Assembly: GCA_046760445.1 (NCBI GenBank) | Contig: JBHIEE010000124.1 | Location: 1-7,671, forward strand | Reading direction: 5' to 3' | Length of the DNA stretch: 7,671 nucleotides | From: JBHIEE01 sp046760445 | Lineage (GTDB): Bacteria > Acidobacteriota > Aminicenantia > JdFR-78 | Part shown: in pieces, positions 1 to 6,165 of the stretch | How the letters are laid out: each line of letters starts with the position of its first letter | Position numbering within the stretch: position 1 is the first letter of the stretch | Notes under the pieces: model-generated | The model's input: only the letters and a program-made list of their open reading frames with translations | Database searches by the model: none | What the model was told of the DNA's origin: nothing | Position numbers and translations under genes: made by a program

Positions 1-66
1 TCGCATGCAGGGAAGCAAGAAAAAAATTAGCCTCAATAACTTCAAAACTAAGTAAAAAGCACTCAT
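1..66 (-). CDS. N-terminal fragment of a membrane-associated protein, possibly a lipid A acyltransferase (LpxL/HtrB type)
   Basis: An ATG at 66-64 on the minus strand opens a frame of 22 codons that runs off the window at base 1 without a stop. The peptide starts MSAFYLVLKLLRLIFF and ends LPCMR: a short polar start, then a hydrophobic stretch closed by Leu-Pro-x-x-Arg. Lipid A acyltransferases of the LpxL/HtrB family often begin this way, with one N-terminal membrane anchor followed by an LP-x-R-like turn. Lying downstream of an LPS-transport permease on the same strand would fit a lipid A enzyme. Only 22 residues are visible and no catalytic motif (HX4D/E) is within reach, so the family is a guess. 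The upstream sequence holds only a weak purine-rich stretch (GAAAGAG directly before the ATG). Other single-anchor membrane proteins are equally possible. Confidence 0.4.
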   Translation of the reverse strand, partial: MSAFYLVLKLLRLIFFLLPCMR

Positions 67-163
67 CTCTTTCAAAAAACTATTTTTCTTCCGCGAAATT
101 TAATATTCTTTCCTTCTATGTTTCCAGTTTCCAGCTTCTTGCTTCCAGTTTCTTGCTTCCAGT
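67..163. other. Intergenic spacer between lptFG and the next minus-strand gene
   Basis: This 97-bp gap holds the heptad repeat at 121-162 and an AT-rich stretch at 67-120. No convincing terminator hairpin or sigma70 promoter is visible, so whether the downstream gene is co-transcribed with lptFG cannot be decided here. Confidence 0.5.
121..162. repeat. Six-unit degenerate heptanucleotide tandem repeat (YTTCYWG)
   Basis: Six consecutive 7-bp units, starting at 121, 128, 135, 142, 149 and 156, all match YTTCYWG (for example TTTCCAG and CTTCTTG). The array begins in spacer and ends one base before the lptFG stop codon at 164-166. The phase is exact, with no indel. Similar words occur in the inverted array at 5171-5236, which suggests a dispersed repeat family rather than a one-off slippage tract. 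Confidence 0.8.
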
Positions 164-2455
164 TTAGGTTTTAACAGTAAACAAAAGATAGACTCCTCCT
201 GCTCCGAAGAGGAGATTGGGTCCCCAGGCTGCTAAGAGGGGAGGAAGAAAATTAACAAAGCCAAGTGATTTAAAAGCGCCAATTGTCGCCCAATAAATCA
301 TAGCAATAACAATACTTAGCCCAATTCCAAATAAAGCTCCCCTTTTTCCCATGGAAAATGAAAATGGGATAGCAATAAGAGTCATTATTAAACTAACCAA
401 AGGAAAAGAAAGTTTATAATTCAAATCTACCTTGAATTTGATAGTTTCAAAACCACTTTCCTCCAGTTCCTGAATGTACTTTCTGAGTTCTAAATAATTC
501 ATTTGATCAGGTTCTTTCCATTCTTTGACAAAATAGCTTGCTGTTTCCGCAAGAGATAAGTTTATCTCTTGGGATTTATTGAACTTAGTTGGTTTTTCCT
601 GGTCAAATTCTCTGAGCCAGGTATTTTCTAAAGATAAATATCCTTCTTTCATAAACCCTTTTTTCGCATATATTCTTCTCATTAAGGTCCAATTTTTCGA
701 GTCAATTTCAAAAATTGAAAGATGGCTGAACACTCTTCTTTCATGATCAAAATAACTGTAGTGATATATCCGATTATCTTTTCCAAAAACCCAGCGCCGG
801 TCAAGATATTTATAGGTGCGTGGTGGAATATCATTTATTTTATTCCAAATCTCCTCTGCTTTTTTATTAGAAAAAGGAAGAATGTTTTCTTGAAGGAGAA
901 AAGATAAAAAAGAAATCAAGAGAGTAGCTACAATCACCGGAATAATCAACCGATAAAGACTTAACCCACAGGCTTTCATAGCCGTTATTTCATTTGATTT
1001 AGTTAATAGTCCAAAAGTCAGAAGCGCAGCAGTTAAGGCAGTTATTGGAAGACTGTAATAAATCATCTGAGGTAAATAAAACCACAGATATTGAAAAAGG
1101 AGAGAAATAGGTTTTTGATGTTCATAAATATTGTCTATCCTTTCAAAAAAAGTGACAATGATGAAAATTGATAGTAAACTAAGTAAAATTAATGTGGCGA
1201 GACCAAGATATTTTCTAAGAATATATCGATCAAGTATATTTGGAAATCTAAGTGGAATTTGACTAATAAAGATAACCTTTTTTCTCTCTTTTTTATCCCT
1301 TCTGAATATTTTCTGCCAGCGATTAATTACTGATGATAGCCAACTCAGATAAGGTGATTCCTTTAAGGATTTATAAAAGAGAAATAAACCAAATAAGCCA
1401 ATAATTATATTTGCTCCCCATATTCCCAAAAAAGGAGAAATTTTACCATCAATTACCAGATTTTCTCCTGCTGTAATCAGAATATAATAAATCAGAATAA
1501 TTCCTAAACTTATAGTAAAGCCAGTGGTTCGGCCTCCTTTCCGAGTGGATATTCCTAAGGGCAAACCTAATATACTAAATATCAAACAGGCAAAAGGGAG
1601 AGCAAATTTTTTATGAATTTCTACCCAATAAGAATTGTGTTCTGAAGTATTAGGTTTAAATTTCTTAACTGACTGAAATAATTCCTTAATATCTTTTTCT
1701 CTTACTCTTTTTTCCCTTTTTATGGAAACAAATAAACTCTGAGCATCTATTTCTTCCTCAAAATTAGAAAAGGTAGTAAGACTGTATCTTTCTGGATTAT
1801 CTAATAGGTAAGAATGTACTGTTCCTTCAGTTAAATATAAAGTTGCTTTTTTTGTTTCATAATTAACATCTAATCTGCCTTCTTTTGCCAGAATAATTCT
1901 TGGTTTTTGAGGAGGGGTGGCAAAACTTACTAAAATATTCTCCCATTTCCCAGTAGAAGAAATATCCTGAATATATATCACCATATTGGGGATTGACTCA
2001 TTAAATTCTCTGGGTTTTATTTTGAGCTGAATCTTTGAAAAAACTGCTTGACTAATTGTCTGGATAAATTTGTGATTAGAGCGAGGTCCAGCAAAAAGGG
2101 TCAAATAGGCAGTGACTAAACTGCAAATTAAAGCAAAAATCAAAATTGGACGCAAGAGACGGCTGAGGCTGATTCCTACTGAACGAAAAGCAATTATTTC
2201 ATAATCAGAGGATAAGCGACTCATCCCAGCTAAGACTCCCATTAGAACAGACATCGGTAAGCTAAAAGCAAGAATAGACGGAATCAAATAAATCAATAGA
2301 TTAATTACTGTTTTTAATGGAACTCCCTGAGTAATAAAAAGCTCAGCAGAGATGAGAATTTCATTCATCAGCATAACAAAAGTATAAATCATAAGACCAA
2401 TCAGGAAGGGATATGTAACTTCTTTAATTAGATACCTATCAAAAAACTTTAACAT
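164..2455 (-). CDS. Single-chain LptF-LptG lipopolysaccharide export permease (YjgP/YjgQ family, duplicated)
   Basis: This is the inner-membrane permease part of the LptB2FG ABC transporter, which extracts LPS and passes it to the periplasmic Lpt bridge. LptF and LptG are normally two proteins of about 360 residues each; here both halves are one chain of 763 residues. In the numbering that starts at the upstream TTG (2464), each half shows three membrane segments, a periplasmic beta-rich domain, and three more segments. Half 1: about 16-37, 55-78, 103-126, domain 130-275, then 286-305, 314-335, 345-365. Half 2: about 420-440, 455-486, 503-528, domain 540-655, then 683-703, 708-730, 738-763. 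A basic cytoplasmic linker lies at 366-408. The family's coupling-helix motif occurs twice, as FRSVGISLSRLL (93-104) and MKACGLSLYRLI (496-507). I prefer the ATG at 2455 over the TTG at 2464; neither has a clear Shine-Dalgarno. No LptB ATPase or LptC gene is in the window. Confidence 0.93.
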   Translation of the reverse strand: MLKFFDRYLIKEVTYPFLIGLMIYTFVMLMNEILISAELFITQGVPLKTVINLLIYLIPSILAFSLPMSVLMGVLAGMSRLSSDYEIIAFRSVGISLSRLLRPILIFALICSLVTAYLTLFAGPRSNHKFIQTISQAVFSKIQLKIKPREFNESIPNMVIYIQDISSTGKWENILVSFATPPQKPRIILAKEGRLDVNYETKKATLYLTEGTVHSYLLDNPERYSLTTFSNFEEEIDAQSLFVSIKREKRVREKDIKELFQSVKKFKPNTSEHNSYWVEIHKKFALPFACLIFSILGLPLGISTRKGGRTTGFTISLGIILIYYILITAGENLVIDGKISPFLGIWGANIIIGLFGLFLFYKSLKESPYLSWLSSVINRWQKIFRRDKKERKKVIFISQIPLRFPNILDRYILRKYLGLATLILLSLLSIFIIVTFFERIDNIYEHQKPISLLFQYLWFYLPQMIYYSLPITALTAALLTFGLLTKSNEITAMKACGLSLYRLIIPVIVATLLISFLSFLLQENILPFSNKKAEEIWNKINDIPPRTYKYLDRRWVFGKDNRIYHYSYFDHERRVFSHLSIFEIDSKNWTLMRRIYAKKGFMKEGYLSLENTWLREFDQEKPTKFNKSQEINLSLAETASYFVKEWKEPDQMNYLELRKYIQELEESGFETIKFKVDLNYKLSFPLVSLIMTLIAIPFSFSMGKRGALFGIGLSIVIAMIYWATIGAFKSLGFVNFLPPLLAAWGPNLLFGAGGVYLLFTVKT

Positions 2456-2464
2456 CTTTTGCAA

Positions 2465-2538
2465 TATATCACAGTTTTTTTGGGAAATCTATGTAAGCGG
2501 GGTTTAAAACCTGAATAATATTAGCTTAAAATAAAAAA
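2465..2538. other. Spacer between the groESL terminator and lptFG
   Basis: On the minus strand this stretch should carry the lptFG promoter, because a strong terminator separates it from groEL. It is AT-rich, but I could not find a -35/-10 pair with good spacing, nor a clear Shine-Dalgarno before the start of lptFG. Confidence 0.4.
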
Positions 2539-2566
2539 GCCCTGGCCTGAGAGCCAGGGCTTTTTT
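2539..2566. terminator. Bidirectional Rho-independent terminator after groEL
   Basis: A perfect 8-bp GC-rich stem (GCCCTGGC at 2539-2546, GCCAGGGC at 2553-2560) encloses a 6-nt loop. Six T follow on the plus strand (2561-2566) and six A precede it (2533-2538), so the same hairpin reads as a terminator on both strands. On the minus strand it lies 14 bp after the groEL stop and would end the groES-groEL transcript before lptFG. Confidence 0.93.
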
Positions 2567-2580
2567 ATCTGAGAAATTTC

Positions 2581-4194
2581 TTAGTACATCTCAGGGCCAG
2601 GAGGCATCTTTGGTGTTTTCTCTTCCTCAGGAATCTCTGAAACGAGAGCTTCAGTAGTAAGCAATAATCCGGCAATACTGGCTGCATTTTGAAGAGCAAT
2701 CCGAACTACTTTGGTTGGGTCAATAACTCCTCCTTTAACCAAATCCTCAAATTTTTCAGTCAAAGCATTAAAGCCTTCATTAACGGCCATCTCTCTAACT
2801 TTTTCTACAACAACCGAACCTTCCTTGCCAGCATTATTAGCAATCTGACGAATAGGCTCTTCCAAGGCTCTTTTTACAATGTTTACTCCTATCTGTGTGT
2901 CCCCATCTAATTTTAACTTATCCAGAGCCTTCACGCATCTCAGAAGAGCTACGCCTCCACCCGGAACTATACCTTCCTCTATTGCTGCCTTAGTAGCATG
3001 CATGGCATCTTCTACTCGAGCTTTTTTCTCTTTCAGTTCTGTTTCTGTGGCTGCTCCAACTTTAACCACCGCCACACCACCAACCATTTTGGCCAGCCTT
3101 TCCTGGAGTTTCTCTCGATCATAGTCAGAGGTTGTTTCCTCTATTTGTGTTCTGATTTGCTTAATTCTGGCCTGAATATCTGCTTCCTTGCCTTTTCCTT
3201 CCACAATGGTGGTGTTGTCTTTATCAATGACTACTTTTTTTGCTTCTCCTAACCAGTCCATAGTGACATTTTCCAATTTCACTCCAATATCCTCAGTAAT
3301 TACTTTACCACCGGTCAAGACAGCAATATCTTCCAACATGGCTTTTCTTCGATCACCAAAGCCAGGAGCTTTTACAGCAGCACAGTTTAGAGTTCCTCTC
3401 AATTTATTAACCACTAAGGTTGCTAAAGCCTCGCCTTCCACATCTTCAGTAATCACGAGCAAAGGTTTGCCCATCTTAGCTACATTTTCCAAAAGAGGAA
3501 GAAGTTCTCTTAAATTGCTGATTTTCTTTTCATGAAGAAGAATTAAAGGATCTTCCAAAACGCATTCCATTCGTTCAGCATCAGTTATGAAATAAGGAGA
3601 AAGGTAGCCCCGATCAAATTGCATTCCTTCCACCACTTCCATTGTGGTTTCCAGCCCTTTGGCTTCCTCGACAGTAATGACACCATCTTTTCCCACTTTG
3701 TCCATTGCCTCGGCAATAATTTCCCCAATTGACTCATCGTTGTTAGCTGAAATTGCTCCTACCTGAGCAATCATCTCTCCAGTGACCTCTTTACTTAATT
3801 TTCCTAACCCCTTAACTACTTCTTCAACAGCTCCGTCTATACCTCTTTTAACTAACATCGGATTCGCACCAGCCAGGATAAATTTTAACCCTTCCTTGTA
3901 AATGATTTGAGCAAGAATTGTAGCAGTAGTTGTTCCATCTCCAGCTACATCTGAAGTTTTAGAAGCAACTTCTCTGACCATCTGAGCTCCCATATTTTCC
4001 CAAGGATCCTTCAGCTCAATTTCTTTGGCAACAGTTACTCCATCTTTAGTGATAGTGGGTGAGCCAAATTTTTTCTCTAAAACAACATTTCTCCCTCTTG
4101 GCCCTAAGGTTGATTTAACTGTATCTGATAAGATATTTACTCCTCTTAAGACTGCCTGTCTGGCTTCTTCACCCATTATTATTTGTTTAGCCAT
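2581..4194 (-). CDS. groEL: 60-kDa chaperonin GroEL
   Basis: Group I chaperonin that forms a double heptameric ring in the cytoplasm and folds proteins in an ATP-driven cycle with GroES. The 537 residues cover the full family length. The N terminus (MAKQIIMGEEARQAV), the ATP-binding loop around residues 30-33 (LGPRG), the DVAGDGTTTAT motif at about 82-92 with the catalytic-site Asp, the EEGIVPGGGVAL segment and the conserved C-terminal region (residues VVRIALQNAASIAG) are all present. The chain ends in PEEEKTPKMPPGPEMY instead of the Gly-Gly-Met-rich tail common in GroEL. The start is well supported: AGGAGG at 4200-4205 lies 5 nt before the ATG. groES is 32 bp upstream on the same strand, and a terminator follows, so the two form a compact operon. 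Confidence 0.98.
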   Translation of the reverse strand: MAKQIIMGEEARQAVLRGVNILSDTVKSTLGPRGRNVVLEKKFGSPTITKDGVTVAKEIELKDPWENMGAQMVREVASKTSDVAGDGTTTATILAQIIYKEGLKFILAGANPMLVKRGIDGAVEEVVKGLGKLSKEVTGEMIAQVGAISANNDESIGEIIAEAMDKVGKDGVITVEEAKGLETTMEVVEGMQFDRGYLSPYFITDAERMECVLEDPLILLHEKKISNLRELLPLLENVAKMGKPLLVITEDVEGEALATLVVNKLRGTLNCAAVKAPGFGDRRKAMLEDIAVLTGGKVITEDIGVKLENVTMDWLGEAKKVVIDKDNTTIVEGKGKEADIQARIKQIRTQIEETTSDYDREKLQERLAKMVGGVAVVKVGAATETELKEKKARVEDAMHATKAAIEEGIVPGGGVALLRCVKALDKLKLDGDTQIGVNIVKRALEEPIRQIANNAGKEGSVVVEKVREMAVNEGFNALTEKFEDLVKGGVIDPTKVVRIALQNAASIAGLLLTTEALVSEIPEEEKTPKMPPGPEMY

Positions 4195-4226
4195 TTTTTC
4201 CTCCTTTTAATATGACAATAGATATT

Positions 4227-4517
4227 TTACTTAGTTATTTTAGCTAAAATCTCATCTTCCCTGACAATAACATATTCTTCATCCTCAATCTTAATCTCTG
4301 TCCCAGCATATTTCCCAATTAAAACCTTATCTCCTTCTTTTACATCAAGAGGAAGAACCTTTCCGTCCTCAAGGATTTTTCCTTTACCTACTGCTTTAAC
4401 AATTGCTTCTTGAGGTTTTTCCTTAGCTGTGTCAGGGATAATGATTCCACCCTTTTTAACTTCTTTTTCTTCTAATCTCTTAAGAAGCACTCGATCTTGT
4501 AAAGGTGTTACTTTCAT
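4227..4517 (-). CDS. groES: 10-kDa co-chaperonin GroES
   Basis: GroES forms the heptameric lid that closes the GroEL folding chamber. The 96 residues match the usual length. The N-terminal beta-barrel motif (PLQDRVLLKRLEEKE, about 5-19), the mobile loop ending in the GroEL-contacting hydrophobic triplet (KKGGIIIPD, about 21-29) and the C-terminal strand (EEYVIVREDEILAKI) are all clear. The start is fixed by a strong Shine-Dalgarno (AAGGAGGAGGT, 4523-4533) 5 nt from the ATG. It is the first gene of the groES-groEL operon, and the upstream CIRCE operator implies repression by HrcA and induction on heat or protein-folding stress. Confidence 0.98.
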   Translation of the reverse strand: MKVTPLQDRVLLKRLEEKEVKKGGIIIPDTAKEKPQEAIVKAVGKGKILEDGKVLPLDVKEGDKVLIGKYAGTEIKIEDEEYVIVREDEILAKITK

Positions 4518-4539
4518 TTTTTACCTCCTCCTTTAATTT

Positions 4540-4566
4540 TTAGCACTCTTCTTTTGGAAGTGCTAA
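4540..4566. promoter_or_regulatory. CIRCE operator (HrcA binding site) of groESL
   Basis: An inverted repeat with arms TTAGCACTC (4540-4548) and AAGTGCTAA (4558-4566) separated by exactly 9 bp. The consensus is TTAGCACTC-N9-GAGTGCTAA, so only one base differs (A for G at 4558). It lies between the promoter and the groES Shine-Dalgarno and would overlap the transcription start. HrcA and its gene are not in the window. Confidence 0.95.
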
Positions 4567-4594
4567 TTTTAAATTAAAATTTTTTATTTGTCAA
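4566..4594 (-). promoter_or_regulatory. sigma70-type promoter of groES-groEL
   Basis: On the minus strand a perfect -35 box TTGACA (4594-4589) is followed by a 17-bp AT-rich spacer and a -10 box TAAAAT (4571-4566). The last base of the -10 is the first base of the CIRCE operator, so transcription should begin inside CIRCE and HrcA binding would block it directly. Confidence 0.85.
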
Positions 4595-4625
4595 GAGGTT
4601 AGGCTGGATTTCGGGAATGAGAAAT

Positions 4626-4654
4626 TTGAAAATAAAATTCATTTATGATATTTA
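4626..4654 (+). promoter_or_regulatory. Possible weak promoter of the SLOG-family gene
   Basis: TTGAAA (4626-4631) and TATTTA (4649-4654) are 17 bp apart, upstream of the plus-strand gene at 4710 and divergent from the groESL promoter. The -10 match is poor and the region is AT-rich, so a chance match is likely; a promoter must nevertheless lie somewhere in 4595-4695. Confidence 0.2.
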
Positions 4655-4709
4655 GTTTAGTTAAGAAATTTCCTTGGTAAATATTCTCTGAAGAGGAGTT
4701 TTTCCAGAT

Positions 4710-5168
4710 ATGATTGATTTTCAGAAAAAAATCAGAATCGGAGTAATTGGTGGAGGCAAGAAAATAAATCAAAAAATATGGAATTTAGCTTATCAAGTAG
4801 GAAAATTAATAGCTCAAAAAGGAGCAATATTGGTTTGTGGAGGATTGTGGGGAGTGATGGAGGCAGCGGCAAAAGGAGCAAAAGAGGCCGGAGGTTACAC
4901 CATTGGAATTTTACCTGGAAATGATATAAAAGAAGCTAACCCTTTTATTGGCTTACCTATTGCTACTGGACTGGGATATAGCAGAAACTCATTAGTAGCT
5001 ATGAATTCAGAAGTAATAATCGCTGTTGATGGCCAATATGGCACTTTAACAGAAATTGCTTATGGATTGATTTATGGCAAAAAAGTTATTGGCCTTCAAA
5101 CTTGGGAAATTGAAGGAATAATAAAAGCTAATACTCCTGAGGAGGCTATCAAATTAGCCTTCAAATAG
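4710..5168 (+). CDS. SLOG/TIGR00725-like Rossmann-fold protein
   Basis: A 152-residue protein of the SLOG superfamily, which includes the LOG cytokinin-activating enzymes, DprA-like nucleotide binders and proteins once called lysine decarboxylase-like. The visible order is a beta strand with a Gly-rich loop (IGVIGGGKK, about 10-18), the CGGLWGVMEAAAKGA motif (43-57), a strand ending in LPGND (68-72), Arg92 in GYSRNS, and DGQYGTLTEI (107-116), which corresponds to the PGGxGTxxE phosphate-binding motif. The length and the early Gly-rich loop fit the TIGR00725 subgroup better than true LOG phosphoribohydrolases. The substrate of this subgroup is not known to me, so I give no reaction. AGAGGAG (4692-4698) lies 11 nt before the ATG, a rather long spacing. 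It is divergent from groESL and stands alone. Confidence 0.85.
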   Translation: MIDFQKKIRIGVIGGGKKINQKIWNLAYQVGKLIAQKGAILVCGGLWGVMEAAAKGAKEAGGYTIGILPGNDIKEANPFIGLPIATGLGYSRNSLVAMNSEVIIAVDGQYGTLTEIAYGLIYGKKVIGLQTWEIEGIIKANTPEEAIKLAFK

Positions 5169-5170
5169 AA

Positions 5171-5236
5171 GTTAGAGACAGGATGCAAGAGGCAAGAGTT
5201 CTTTCTTGTCTCTGGCTTCTCGTTTCTTGCTTCCTT
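5171..5236. repeat. Inverted heptanucleotide array with hairpin potential
   Basis: Immediately after the stop of the SLOG gene, four 7-bp units in GA-rich orientation (from 5171; the third and fourth are identical GCAAGAG) meet, after a 3-bp centre at 5199-5201, five units in CT-rich orientation (from 5202; TTTCTTG occurs at 5202 and 5223). The two halves are partly complementary: AGAGACA (5174-5180) pairs with TGTCTCT (5207-5213). It may act as a weak transcript end or be a dispersed repeat; the words match those of the array at 121-162. Confidence 0.65.
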
Positions 5237-5274
5237 AACCCAATAACCGATTAACTGTTTAACCAATAAACTAA
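5236..5274. repeat. Short TAAC-led repeat with about 8-bp period
   Basis: Five successive units begin with TAAC or TAAA at 5236, 5244, 5252, 5260 and 5267 (for example TAACCCAA, TAACCGAT). The first three are exactly 8 bp long; the fourth is 7 bp. It directly follows the heptad array, making a composite of two short-period repeats. Confidence 0.5.
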
Positions 5275-5280
5275 AATATA

Positions 5281-5419
5281 AGGGGAATTATAAAGGGTTT
5301 TCAAATGATCCTAATAAAGAAAAGATATATGAAAATTCCATCCCGAGTACTCAGGAGAAAACCCTGACTTGGAATGGGTTTCCAAAGTCGAAAACGCTCT
5401 TATGTGAAGATCCTAAAAA
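5281..5419 (+). other. Unexplained leader segment of truA: structured RNA or remnant of a gene end
   Basis: This stretch is more GC-rich at 5340-5400 than the flanking DNA and shows nested complementarity: AGGGTTTTC (5294-5302) with GAAAACCCT (5357-5365), ATTCCA (5335-5340) with TGGAAT (5370-5375), and TCAGG (5351-5355) with CCTGA (5363-5367). These pairings partly exclude one another. One reading frame is open from 5247 to a TGA at 5421-5423 that overlaps the truA ATG as ATGA, but it has no ATG, GTG or TTG. A 20-codon basic ORF (5305-5367) also exists in another frame. GATCCTAA occurs twice (5307-5314 and 5409-5416). I recognise no known RNA or protein here. Confidence 0.35.
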
Positions 5420-6148
5420 ATGACAAATTTCAAATTAACTATAGCTTATGATGGAACTGACTTTCAGGGCTGGCAGATTCAACCCACGGGAAGAACTATT
5501 CAGGGAACAATAGAAAAGGCTCTGGAAAAATTAATCAATCAGAAAGTAAAGATTATTGGCGCGGGTAGAACAGACGCTGGTGTTCATGCTTCAGCTCAGG
5601 TAGCAAATTTTAAAGCTGATTTAAAAATTGAGATTAACCTTCTGCCTAAAGCTTTAAATGCCACCTTGCCTCATGATATTCGAATCTTAAAAGTTGAAAT
5701 AGTAGATGATAATTTCCATGCTCGAAAAATGGCTAAATCAAAAATATATCAATATCGAATCCTGAATTCACAGATAGTCAGTCCTTTCCTTTTTAGATAT
5801 GTTCTTCATTACCCATATCACCTGAATATTAAAAAAATGAAAGAAGCAGCTAAATTATTTGTTGGAGAGAAAGATCTCTCATCTTTTTCTTCCTCCCAAA
5901 TGAGAAACAAGATAAGGAGAATGTTACGCTCAGAAATAAGTCAATCAGGAGAAGAAATAATCTATCTGATTGAAGCTAATGGTTTTTTAAGATATATGGT
6001 GCGAACAATTGTCGGCACTTTGCTTGAGGTGGGAAGAGGAAAGATTAAGCCGGAATTTTTAAAAGAAATATTTGTCAAAAAGGATCGGTCTCTGGCCGGC
6101 CCAACTGCACCAGCTAAAGGTCTCTGTCTGGAGAGGGTAGTCTATTAA
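5420..6148 (+). CDS. truA: tRNA pseudouridine(38-40) synthase TruA
   Basis: TruA isomerises uridines 38, 39 and 40 in the anticodon stem-loop of many tRNAs to pseudouridine, in the cytoplasm and without a cofactor. The 242 residues match the family length. Seen in order: the N-terminal motif YDGTDFQGWQ (10-19), the catalytic motif GRTDAGVHA (49-57) with the nucleophile Asp52, the Tyr110 region (KIYQYRI), the FVGEKDLSSF segment (147-156), the FLRYMVRTIVGTL helix (189-201) and the C-terminal PTAPAKGLCLERV (228-240). The start is set by homology, since the family begins just before YDGT. The Shine-Dalgarno is weak (GTGAAG at 5404-5409, 10 nt away). It converges on rimI with a 17-bp gap that holds no clear terminator. 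Confidence 0.97.
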   Translation: MTNFKLTIAYDGTDFQGWQIQPTGRTIQGTIEKALEKLINQKVKIIGAGRTDAGVHASAQVANFKADLKIEINLLPKALNATLPHDIRILKVEIVDDNFHARKMAKSKIYQYRILNSQIVSPFLFRYVLHYPYHLNIKKMKEAAKLFVGEKDLSSFSSSQMRNKIRRMLRSEISQSGEEIIYLIEANGFLRYMVRTIVGTLLEVGRGKIKPEFLKEIFVKKDRSLAGPTAPAKGLCLERVVY

Positions 6149-6165
6149 ATAAAACCTTGGGAAGT

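Noticed and set aside
1..20. GGAAGCAAGAA word that looks like another copy of the heptad repeat
   Set aside because: It lies inside the minus-strand open frame starting at 66 and is explained by Leu/Phe codons; only a 12-base similarity is shared, with no tandem units.
722..907. Plus-strand open frame of 61 codons inside lptFG
   Set aside because: It is antisense to the second half of the permease, with no ribosome binding site and no recognisable content.
2456..2464. TTG at 2464 as the start of lptFG
   Set aside because: The ATG nine bases downstream gives the usual start just before the first helix, and the TTG has no better ribosome binding site.
2689..3535. Several long plus-strand open frames antisense to groEL
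   Set aside because: They lie opposite a well-conserved groEL, have no recognisable protein features, and arise from its codon pattern.
5171..5274. CRISPR array
   Set aside because: The repeat units are only 7-8 bp with no spacers between them, and no cas genes are present.
5305..5367. 20-codon basic peptide ORF (MILIKKRYMKIP...) as a real small gene
   Set aside because: It has a plausible ATG with a weak AAAGGG upstream, but three frames are open in parts of this stretch and nothing singles it out; it is kept only as part of the unexplained leader.
6149..6165. Terminator between the convergent truA and rimI genes
   Set aside because: Only a short, bulged pairing of AAAC with GTTT is possible and no GC-rich stem or T-run is seen.
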